Below are positions 57,136 through 64,000 of a stretch of 64,000 nt of DNA, one piece after another. Position 1 is the first letter of the stretch. Each line of letters starts with the position of its first letter. The notes beneath the pieces were generated by a model that saw only the letters and a list, made by a program, of their open reading frames with translations, was not told the DNA's origin and made no database searches. The position numbers and the translations under genes are program-made. The stretch comes from Planctomycetales bacterium. GTDB lineage: Bacteria; Planctomycetota; Planctomycetia; Planctomycetales; Planctomycetaceae. The stretch is from the NCBI GenBank assembly GCA_028285345.1, contig JANQPT010000036.1, positions 62,001-126,000 of the forward strand, read 5' to 3'.

Positions 57136-60100
57136 ATGCATTTTCTTTTGGCTGCCGAATCGAATTCTTTTGTGGAATTCCTCAAATATGCCTTGCGCGA
57201 CGCACCGATTTACGAAACGTCGTTTGGCATGTTCGTCAAAGTGGTGGCGGTGCTGTTCCTCTGTTTCGGCGTGCCGTATCTGCTGGGCAAAGGGATTGCC
57301 CGCGCGCTGAAGCTCCGCGACTTGGCGGGCAAGATCGGCTGGATTCTCTGCGCCGTTGCGATCGCCTCCACCCCGTTCCTATACCAGATGTATCACGGCA
57401 ACAGCCCCTGGAGCGCGATCAGGCTGGGCATCGATCTCGCGGGTGGCTCCAACTTGGTCTATCAGTTGGACACCAGCCAGAAGGGCGAGGAAACAGTTAA
57501 CAATGTGTTGATGGCCCGCATGGTGGGGGCCATCACGCGGCGGATCAATCCCGACGGCACCAAAGATGTCGTGGTTCGCCAGGTCGGAGCGGACCGGATC
57601 GAAGTGATCATTCCCGGCGCGGATAATCAAACGGTCGAGGACTTTAAGCGAAAGATCACCAACTTGGGCTCGTTGGAGTTTTCGATATTAGCCTCGCGAA
57701 ACAAAAACCCCGATATCGTCGAAGCGGCACTCAACAGCCCGTCGGATTCCGTGTTTGTGGGTCGCAAGCTGAAGGGAAAGTGGCGCTCCATCATGCCGCT
57801 GAAGGTCGATGAGGAGGAGGTACCGAATCCCGAATTCGATAACGATCCGGACTTGGTCACCCGCCAGGACCCCAACAAGCCCGAAGGGTTTAAGCAGTTG
57901 TTGCTGGTCGTCGACCCCGAACCGAACAATCAGGTCACGGGACAGTTCCTTCGCAGAGCCTACCCGGAGATCGATCAGGACACCGGTTCGCCGGCGGTTG
58001 GGTTTTTGTTCAACTCGCAAGGCGCCCGGCGGTTCAGCCGGTTGACGCGTGCCCACCAGCCCGACAAGGACGGATTCAAATACCGTCTGGCGATTCTCCT
58101 GGACGATATGGTCAAGTCGGCCCCGTCGATTGAAACCGAAATCGGTGCCATGGGCATCATTCGAGGCAGCTTTACGCAGCGAGAAGTCAATGATCTGGTC
58201 GACACGCTTAACGCCGGGGCACTGCCCGTGCCGTTGGATAAGGTTCCGATCCAGGAGTACACCATCGGGGCGCTGTTGGGCGAGACGACCGTCCAACAGG
58301 GGAAATTCGCGATCGTACTCGCCTCACTGGTCGTGGTGGCGTTTATGCTCCTTTACTACGGCCGCTACGCAGGAGTGATCGCCGACTTCGGGCTGATCGT
58401 CAACATCGTGTTGGTCTTGGGAGTAATGTCGTTTATCAAGGCGTCATTCACGCTGCCGGGATTGGCGGGATTGGTGCTGACCATCGGTATGGCGGTCGAC
58501 GCCAACGTGCTGATTTTTGAGCGAATCCGCGAAGAACTCCGACGCGGCTCCAGCCTGCGGATGTCGATCCACAATGGATTCGCCCGGGCATGGACCACGA
58601 TTGTCGACGCGAACGTCACCACGCTGATCACCGCCGTGATTTTGTTCTACATCGGCACCGATGCGGTCAAGGGCTTCGCCGTGACGCTGTTTATCGGCAT
58701 CGTGATGAGCATGTTCACGTCGCTGTATGTCGGCCGGCTGTTCTTTGACATTCTTGAGCGCAAACGCTGGATGAAAGAGCTCAAGATGCACAGCCTGGTC
58801 GGGGCGACCAATTTGAACTTTCTTGGCAAACGAGGGATCGCCGCCGTCGCGTCATTGATTTTGATCGTCGTCGGCCTGTTTGCCTTCGTCAGCCGCGGCG
58901 ACGAGAACTACGACATCGACTTTCGCGGCGGAACAATGATCAGCTTTACGTTCCAATCCCCACATGAATTCGAAGAGGTCAACCAGGCGCTCAAAAAGTC
59001 ATTCGCCGAAAAATTCGACTCGGGCATCACCTTGGAATCCTTGGGAGCGGAAAAGGGAATCGAGTACCGTCTCAGAACCACCGCCACGAATGCGGATGAC
59101 GTTCGTGAAGAGGACGTTGAGCGGGCGATCAGTGAGACCTTTCCCGATCAACTGACGAAGATCACAGTCACCTACGGCGACGTTAAGACCGTGCCGGCCG
59201 ACACGCTGGCCAGCGTTGACGAAACAACGACGACCGAGGAGACCGGCAAAGACGATGCGGAGAAACCGGCCGCGGGTGATGAAGATGTGCGGCATCTGGT
59301 GGAACTCGAATTCAGTGGAGAAACGTCGTTCGATACGGTCCGGCGTCTGCTGGGAGACGAGTTGGGCTCTCTCGAAGAAGGGGATGTGCCCAAATATCCC
59401 GACACCGATTCCTTGTTCGAATTCCGAGGACTGGCCGGTTCGGGCATAACGGCAAAGCCGACTGAGATCAAGAAGTTCACTAAGATGGAATTGATCGCCA
59501 ACGGGGCGCTCGGGCTGGAAGACTTGCACAACAGTTTGAAATCGATGCAGACGAAACTGGCCGATAACCCGATTTTTACCGGCGTGCAACGTTTCGAGGG
59601 CCAAGTCGCCTCTGAGGCCAAGTTGAACGCGCTATATGCAATGCTGGCCAGTTTGGCAGCGATCATCGCCTACATTTGGCTGCGGTTTCAGCGGATCACG
59701 TTCGGATTCGCCGCGGTTGCCGCGTTGGTGCACGACGTGCTCTGCGTGGTGGGACTGGTCGCGCTGGCATCGTATCTGGGCAGCTCGGCAGCCGGGCAAA
59801 TGCTGCTGCTGGTCGACTTTAAGATTAACCTGCCGATGATCGCAGCGTTCTTGACGATCGTGGGCTATTCTCTCAACGATACCATCGTCGTCTTCGACCG
59901 TATTCGCGAGGTGCGGGGCAAGAATCCGAACCTCGATTCAGCGATGGTGAACACCAGTTTGAACCAGACGCTCTCCCGTACACTCCTCACGTCGCTGACC
60001 ACATTGATTGTGGTCGCGATTCTGTACGTCTTCGGCGGCGAAGGGATTCACGGTTTCGCGTTTTGCCTGGTGGTGGGCATTGTTGTGGGAACCTACAGCT

Positions 60101-60174
60101 CGATCTTTGTCGCCAGCCCGGTGTTGTTGTTCCTGATGAACATCGCCCAGAAACGGCAAGCGACGGCGAACTGA
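57136..60174 (+). CDS. secDF: Fused protein-export factor SecDF
   Basis: 1012 residues, SecD and SecF joined in one chain. It uses the proton gradient to drive late steps of export. SecD half: RLGIDLAGGSNLVYQLDTSQ, a P1 domain to about 360, then RND-type helices (GLVLTIGMAVDANVLIFERI). SecF half: YDIDFRGGTMISFTFQSPH, SLNDTIVVFDRIREVRGKNP, HGFAFCLVVGIVVGTYSSIF. The SecF periplasmic domain is unusually long (about 240 residues) and holds an acidic linker near 690-715 (DETTTTEETGKDDAEKPAAG). Third gene of tgt-yajC-secDF. Confidence 0.95.
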   Translation: MHFLLAAESNSFVEFLKYALRDAPIYETSFGMFVKVVAVLFLCFGVPYLLGKGIARALKLRDLAGKIGWILCAVAIASTPFLYQMYHGNSPWSAIRLGIDLAGGSNLVYQLDTSQKGEETVNNVLMARMVGAITRRINPDGTKDVVVRQVGADRIEVIIPGADNQTVEDFKRKITNLGSLEFSILASRNKNPDIVEAALNSPSDSVFVGRKLKGKWRSIMPLKVDEEEVPNPEFDNDPDLVTRQDPNKPEGFKQLLLVVDPEPNNQVTGQFLRRAYPEIDQDTGSPAVGFLFNSQGARRFSRLTRAHQPDKDGFKYRLAILLDDMVKSAPSIETEIGAMGIIRGSFTQREVNDLVDTLNAGALPVPLDKVPIQEYTIGALLGETTVQQGKFAIVLASLVVVAFMLLYYGRYAGVIADFGLIVNIVLVLGVMSFIKASFTLPGLAGLVLTIGMAVDANVLIFERIREELRRGSSLRMSIHNGFARAWTTIVDANVTTLITAVILFYIGTDAVKGFAVTLFIGIVMSMFTSLYVGRLFFDILERKRWMKELKMHSLVGATNLNFLGKRGIAAVASLILIVVGLFAFVSRGDENYDIDFRGGTMISFTFQSPHEFEEVNQALKKSFAEKFDSGITLESLGAEKGIEYRLRTTATNADDVREEDVERAISETFPDQLTKITVTYGDVKTVPADTLASVDETTTTEETGKDDAEKPAAGDEDVRHLVELEFSGETSFDTVRRLLGDELGSLEEGDVPKYPDTDSLFEFRGLAGSGITAKPTEIKKFTKMELIANGALGLEDLHNSLKSMQTKLADNPIFTGVQRFEGQVASEAKLNALYAMLASLAAIIAYIWLRFQRITFGFAAVAALVHDVLCVVGLVALASYLGSSAAGQMLLLVDFKINLPMIAAFLTIVGYSLNDTIVVFDRIREVRGKNPNLDSAMVNTSLNQTLSRTLLTSLTTLIVVAILYVFGGEGIHGFAFCLVVGIVVGTYSSIFVASPVLLFLMNIAQKRQATAN

Positions 60175-60209
60175 GAAACCTGAAGTAGAGTTCCCGTTTT
60201 TGTGAAAAA

Positions 60210-60786
60210 CCACGGAGACACGGAGGCACAGAGAAGTTCACAACGCCATTCGTTTGACGCCGTTTTTCATAACTGGAACTTTGAAGTTCAATAGAAATCC
60301 GAGGCGTTTCTTGCTCAGTTTCAAGTATGTCATCAGTTGAGCTTCGTGTATTTTCGAGAGTTGATCGACGGTCTTCAGTTCCAGGATGATTTTATCATCC
60401 ACAACTAGATCGATCCGGTATCCGCAGTCCAGTTTGATACCCTTGTATTGCGCCGGCAGGTCGACTTCGGCTCGAAAAGGAATCCGTTTGAGTTTTGGTT
60501 CATGACATAGACATTGCTGATAGACTGATTCCAAGAGTCCCGGACCTAACTGCTGGTGGACCTCAATGGCGGCGCCGATTAGTTCATGTGATAGGTCTTC
60601 GTAGAGCAGCATACGAACTCCTCAATGCATAGAACTCAGAAACACTTCATTGAACCACAGTGATCGGCCTGAGGAGTGTTACCCGAAATTGAGACTTCGA
60701 ACACAGATCCCCTGATTGATGTCAGGCTAAGTTCTTCGGTTGCCACTCCCGAAACAAACTCTCTGTGCCTCCGTGCCTCCGTGTTT
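60210..60786. mobile_element. Inverted-repeat cassette enclosing a GxxExxY gene
   Basis: Left arm 60210-60235 (CCACGGAGACACGGAGGCAC onward) and right arm 60760-60786 (CTCTCTGTGCCTCCGTGCCT onward) are reverse complements at about 24 of 26 positions and share the 9-bp unit CACGGAGRC. They bracket the PD-(D/E)XK-like gene and about 150 bp of non-coding sequence. Two empty relatives are at 5534-5659 and 27458-27615. No transposase or target-site duplication was recognised. Confidence 0.55.
60238..60612 (-). CDS. GxxExxY protein, PD-(D/E)XK nuclease-like
   Basis: 124 residues. The naming motif G25-x2-E28-x2-Y31 is in QLGPGLLESVYQQCL. A PD-(D/E)XK-type core follows: GYRIDLVVDDKIILELKTVD, with Asp68, Glu78 and Lys80 placed as in that nuclease superfamily. 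The closing GFLLNFKVPVMKNGVKRMAL is typical of the family. Function is not established in this family; DNA cleavage is inferred from the fold. The gene stands alone inside an inverted-repeat cassette, its stop codon only 2 bp from the left arm, which suggests it travels with the repeat. Confidence 0.85.
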   Translation of the reverse strand: MLLYEDLSHELIGAAIEVHQQLGPGLLESVYQQCLCHEPKLKRIPFRAEVDLPAQYKGIKLDCGYRIDLVVDDKIILELKTVDQLSKIHEAQLMTYLKLSKKRLGFLLNFKVPVMKNGVKRMAL

Positions 60787-60825
60787 ATGAATTTCGGTGC
60801 TTCGAGGTCGGAACTGTTTGCCCGC

Positions 60826-61647
60826 TTACCCCGGCCAGCATTGTGCGCCGCCGTCGACGCGGAGCACCTGACCGGTGACAAACTCGCCCAGCGGACCAGC
60901 AAAGAACTCCACGACGCGGGCGACTTCGTCGACTTGGGCGATCCGTTCCAGTGTCCCCTCGGTGACCAGCCGCTGTTCGTCCACTTCCCGGGTGCCTAAG
61001 AAGCGTCCGGTGCGGGTATCGCCGGGAGCCAGGCTGTTGACGTTAATGTTGTGCGGCCGCAGTTGCATCGCCAGGCAGCGGGTGTACTCCACCTGGGCCG
61101 CTTTGGCCGTCGCATAGATGGCGCCGTGCTCGGAACCGCGGAACGCGGCGACGGAACTGATGTTCAGAATCCGCCCGATCTTGCGGGGAATCATCCGCTG
61201 TGCGACTTGCTGGTTGACCAAGATCGTCGAGAGCAGGTTGCGGTCGAGCACCGCCCGCACGTCCTCTTCTTTGATTTCGACCGCGTCGTTGGGGTTGGGT
61301 TTGCCGCCGGCAGCAGCGATGTCGCCGCCCGCGTTGTGCACGAGAATGCCGATCGGCCCCAATTGCTCGGAGACCGCCTGCACGACTCGCGTCACGTGCT
61401 GGGCATCGGTCAAATCGCCCAGCACGCTGATCGTCTGCACATCGTGCGCCTCACCCACTTGACGCGCAGTGTCCGTGAGGGTGGTTCCCTCACCGTATTC
61501 CGCCGGTCCATGTTCGCGCATGCCGTGCAAACCAACCCGGCAGCCCTGCCCGGCCAAGTGCTCGGCAAACGCGCGTCCCAGTCCACGTCCCGCCCCCGTC
61601 ACCAGGGCGACTTGCCCCGATAGCATTCGCTGTGATTGATCATTCAT
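60826..61647 (-). CDS. Short-chain dehydrogenase/reductase
   Basis: 273 residues, classical SDR. Cofactor motif TGAGRGLGRAFAEHLAGQG (TGxxxGxG) near 17-35, NNAG-like VHNAGG, catalytic Ser in NISSVAAF, Tyr-x3-Lys in YATAKAAQ, and PG motif SLAPGDTRTGRFLG. Probably NAD(H)-dependent since the position after strand 2 is not basic (VGLHGMREHG), but this is inference. Substrate unknown. It starts 10 bp after the phosphoesterase gene, so the two are likely co-transcribed. Confidence 0.92.
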   Translation of the reverse strand: MNDQSQRMLSGQVALVTGAGRGLGRAFAEHLAGQGCRVGLHGMREHGPAEYGEGTTLTDTARQVGEAHDVQTISVLGDLTDAQHVTRVVQAVSEQLGPIGILVHNAGGDIAAAGGKPNPNDAVEIKEEDVRAVLDRNLLSTILVNQQVAQRMIPRKIGRILNISSVAAFRGSEHGAIYATAKAAQVEYTRCLAMQLRPHNINVNSLAPGDTRTGRFLGTREVDEQRLVTEGTLERIAQVDEVARVVEFFAGPLGEFVTGQVLRVDGGAQCWPG

Positions 61648-61656
61648 GCAGTGGCT

Positions 61657-62589
61657 TCACTTCCCTTTACGAGGATCGGGAAGCGTTCGCACGTTCTTAT
61701 CTTCCACGCCATCGAGCAACAAGTTGGCCACGATCGGCCCGTCGTCCTTCATCGTGATCCACACCACATGGTCAAATTTGCCGTTTGCCTTGCCGCTGAG
61801 ATTCGACCCGCCGCCTGTGGTGGCCAGCATGTAGTAATCGCGGCCGTTCCGCACGTACTTGGCATAGGAGTGCTTATGCCCGGCAAAGACCGTGTAAGGG
61901 CGATCGGAAAGCGCCATTTCAATGTCGGCCCAACCACTGTCCTCCAAGTCGGCTTCGACATACGTCCACGTCGGTTTGTGCAGCAACACGATTGTCCAGC
62001 GGACGTCCTGATTTTCGGACAACACCTTCTCTGCCCAGCGGCGCTGTTCCTGCGAGAAATGAAACGGCCTCTGCTTTGGCGGATCCTCGCTGTTGAGGCA
62101 TAAGAACAGCACGTCGTGGTAACGAAAACTATAGTAAGAGCGGCCGAATTTGCGGTGCCATTCCTTGAACATCGGCATATTGCTGATGTCGTGGTTGCCC
62201 GGCACGTAGAAAAACGGCATTTCCAGATTGCCGACCATCCGCTGGAACTCGGACCATTCCAGCGCCAGTCGCCCCGGATCCTCGGTTCCGCCTTCAATCA
62301 GATCTCCCACTGAGACCACGAATTCCGGCTGCAGCAGGTTGAGTTTTTCGACCCCTTTCTCAAAGATACCCGGCCGATGGCCGCCGGTGCGGTCGGTCAC
62401 AATGGCGAATTGAAAATTCTTGTTGTCGTTGTTCAGGTCGAGATCGGTCCAGGGATTGCGCTGTTCGACCTTTGCCTCCAAATTGGGCTGCGCATCAGAA
62501 ACTCGCGGCGCCGGAGCACCCGTCGCGGAAAACCAAGCCGCAAATCCCAGCACCGCGATCGCGGCGCCACTCGTCAAAAAAGATCTCAT
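61657..62589 (-). CDS. Exported metallophosphoesterase
   Basis: 310 residues with a signal peptide (MRSFLTSGAAIAVLGFAAWF). Calcineurin-like metal motifs: FAIVTDRTG (D-x-H site is D-x-T here), VVSVGDLIEGG (GD), VPGNHDIS (GNHD), WTIVLLHKP (His) and FAGHKHSY (GHxH). The first ligand pair lacks the usual His, the rest is complete. Substrate unknown. First gene of a two-gene unit with the SDR. The region upstream (62590-63020) shows no gene. Confidence 0.87.
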   Translation of the reverse strand: MRSFLTSGAAIAVLGFAAWFSATGAPAPRVSDAQPNLEAKVEQRNPWTDLDLNNDNKNFQFAIVTDRTGGHRPGIFEKGVEKLNLLQPEFVVSVGDLIEGGTEDPGRLALEWSEFQRMVGNLEMPFFYVPGNHDISNMPMFKEWHRKFGRSYYSFRYHDVLFLCLNSEDPPKQRPFHFSQEQRRWAEKVLSENQDVRWTIVLLHKPTWTYVEADLEDSGWADIEMALSDRPYTVFAGHKHSYAKYVRNGRDYYMLATTGGGSNLSGKANGKFDHVVWITMKDDGPIVANLLLDGVEDKNVRTLPDPRKGK

Positions 62590-63020
62590 TGCCGGTCAAC
62601 TCCTATAGCAATTCATGTTGAGAGTTCTCACTGACACCGGACACCACGCGGATAAACCGCTGCGGATCGGATCAGATACTGACGATAACGCACGTCGACA
62701 ATGCATGCAATTGTCGAAGTGCGGCGACTGTGAATGGGATGTTAAGTCCTCTTACGATCACGACAATCTGAACCGAAAAAAACTGGGGTTTGCCGACCGG
62801 CAGTTGTAGAATTCACTCTGGGGAGGCTTTGCGGCAACCAAGTCAAATCCCGGTGAAAGCCGCTGCTGCAGATGCTGAGATTCAGGACCCCCCATAGTGG
62901 TCGGCTGCCGCTGTCCGTTTCAGAGGAGTGAATCGTCATGCGTTCGTCCCTCGCCGCCGATCGCGTCGCATTGAAACGACCGCTCGGCCGGTTCTGCAGT
63001 CGAATCCTTCGAGACGACAT
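62590..63020. other. Intergenic, no gene recognised
   Basis: Between the end of the second DUF1501 gene and the start of the phosphoesterase gene, both leftward. It must hold the promoter of the phosphoesterase-SDR unit. The palindrome ACAATGCATGCAATTGT-like run near 62697-62713 (ATGCATGCAATTG) is the only feature that stands out. Confidence 0.35.
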
Positions 63021-64000
63021 TTACGCAAACAATCTCTCAATCGGCCGACCATCGCTAATGCGGTGCGGGCGGTCGCCGCGGTCTTTCAACATGAGGTCGT
63101 GCGGAATCCCCAGGGCCTGGAAGATTGTCGCTGCCAGATCGTCCGGCTTGACCGGGTGATCTTTCACTGCAGCGGCATGCTGATCGGAGGCCCCGAAGAC
63201 CTGTCCGCCGCGAATGCCCCCGCCGGCCATCAGGACGCTGTATGCGCCCGGCCAATGGTCACGCCCGCCGTCCTTGGCGCCGTTGATTTTGGGCGTACGG
63301 CCGAATTCCCCGGCGATCAGCAGCAACGTCTCATCGAGCAATCCCCGCTCGCTGAGATCAGACATCAGCGCCGACAGCGCTTGGTCAAATTCCGGCAGCA
63401 AGTTGTCGTTGTACAGCCGAAAATGATCAAAGTGTGTGTCCCAAATCTGAAACGGTGAGAGCTTCGTGTTGGCGGGATTGGAAACCGCGTTCGCAGTCAC
63501 GAAACGGACCCCCGCTTCGATCAGCCGCCGCGAGAGCAGCAGCACCTGTCCCATCTCGCTGCGGCCGTACTGCTCGTGCATCTTGTCCGATTCCAGCGAC
63601 AAGTCAAACGCCGCTTGCGCTTCGGGTGCAAGAATCAAATCGAGCGCCCGCTGTTGGTACAGATCCAGATTTGCCAGTGCGGCATCAGCTTTGGCCTGCG
63701 CGAACCGTGCGTCGAAACTCGCACGCAAACTCTGTCGCGCCTGCAGCCGTTGCGGCGCGACTTCGGCAGGCAATGAAAGCCCTTCGGGGATCGGCAGCTT
63801 TCCCTCCCATTGCGGTGCGCGGGCCATCATACGATTCCGCGCCACGGGAAATGGGTCGTAGGCGTTCCCCAGCCAGCCGCCGCCAGCGCTCGGTGTGGGA
63901 AATCCCATGTCAAACAAAAGCCGCGGCGTCAGCACAAAACTCGGCATCCCGGTCGTCGACGGATAGACCTTCTTCACCACCGATCCCATGCTGGGATGGT
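63021..64000 (-). CDS. DUF1501 protein, N-terminus cut by the window edge
   Basis: The C-terminal ~325 residues of a second DUF1501 protein; the frame runs past base 64000 (HPSMGSVVKKVYP at the edge), so the start and any Tat signal are not visible. Landmarks: HEQYGRSEMGQVLLLSRRLI, EAGVRFVTANAV, WDTHFDHF, ALMSDLSERGLLDETLLLIA, GEFGRTPKING, GGRDHWPGAYSVLMAGGGIR. It is a different copy from the gene at 51.1 kb. A DUF1549/1553 partner would be expected upstream outside the window. It is not followed by other genes of that operon type here. Confidence 0.92.
   Translation of the reverse strand, partial: HPSMGSVVKKVYPSTTGMPSFVLTPRLLFDMGFPTPSAGGGWLGNAYDPFPVARNRMMARAPQWEGKLPIPEGLSLPAEVAPQRLQARQSLRASFDARFAQAKADAALANLDLYQQRALDLILAPEAQAAFDLSLESDKMHEQYGRSEMGQVLLLSRRLIEAGVRFVTANAVSNPANTKLSPFQIWDTHFDHFRLYNDNLLPEFDQALSALMSDLSERGLLDETLLLIAGEFGRTPKINGAKDGGRDHWPGAYSVLMAGGGIRGGQVFGASDQHAAAVKDHPVKPDDLAATIFQALGIPHDLMLKDRGDRPHRISDGRPIERLFA

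Noticed and set aside
61861..61880. Second sigma-54-like motif TTGGCATAGGAGTGCTT
   Set aside because: The base pair after the 10-bp spacing is CT rather than GC, and it lies inside the phosphoesterase coding region.

Overview
The window looks like a chromosome segment from a member of the phylum Planctomycetota, probably order Planctomycetales; I cannot fix the genus. The evidence is the secreted DUF1501 and DUF1549/DUF1553 proteins fused to or next to c-type cytochrome and WD40 modules, a bacterial 4-HFC-phosphate synthase of the tetrahydromethanopterin/methanofuran type, several sigma-54 activators with rpoN, and many dispersed palindromic repeats. Base composition is fairly even and GC-rich. 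I saw no rRNA, tRNA, CRISPR array, transposase gene or prophage.

Layout. 0-5 kb: the end of der, then a reverse-strand replication/repair cluster dnaX-ybaB-recR-rpoN. dnaX carries a run of nine A residues where a -1 shift meets an immediate stop, so it probably makes both tau and gamma. 4.7-9.2 kb: a decayed gene, a repeat, a universal-stress-like protein and a GyrA/ParC-type topoisomerase subunit with an altered quinolone pocket. 9.6-15.5 kb: two small secreted Cys/His/Tyr-rich proteins, then a TPR protein and a HEAT-like protein of unknown role. 16-22.3 kb: mnmA and a cell-elongation operon mreB-mreC-mreD-mrdA (no rodA). 22.3-29.4 kb: a repeat island, a large DUF11 surface protein, aroC, an unrecognised 267-residue protein and two small membrane proteins. 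29.6-35.1 kb: typA, the 4-HFC-P synthase, an M20 peptidase, thiG and thiS. 35.2-41.2 kb: two sigma-54 activators (GAF-AAA-Fis and FHA-GAF-AAA-Fis), an acidic small protein with a terminator, and a BON-like protein behind a good sigma-54 promoter match. 41.2-44.3 kb: a beta-propeller lipoprotein, sixA and an ABC-2 permease. 44.5-52.5 kb: a planctomycete operon DUF1501 - DUF1549/1553 - cytochrome/WD40 giant - acylphosphatase. 52.8-60.2 kb: csrA, a TlpA-like lipoprotein, a type II secretion F protein, then tgt-yajC-secDF. 60.2-64 kb: a PD-(D/E)XK-like GxxExxY gene inside an inverted-repeat cassette, an SDR oxidoreductase, a phosphoesterase and the end of a second DUF1501 gene.

The least expected signals are the repeats. 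One family is built on a 9-bp unit close to CACGGAGRC and occurs as inverted pairs in three places, one of them enclosing the GxxExxY gene. A second family is a ~107-bp REPIN-like element with GTAG heads (26082-26189 and 51013-51119, opposite orientations); the first copy supplies the TAG stop codons of both convergent neighbours. Further hairpin families sit at 17282/33829 and 22653-22868.
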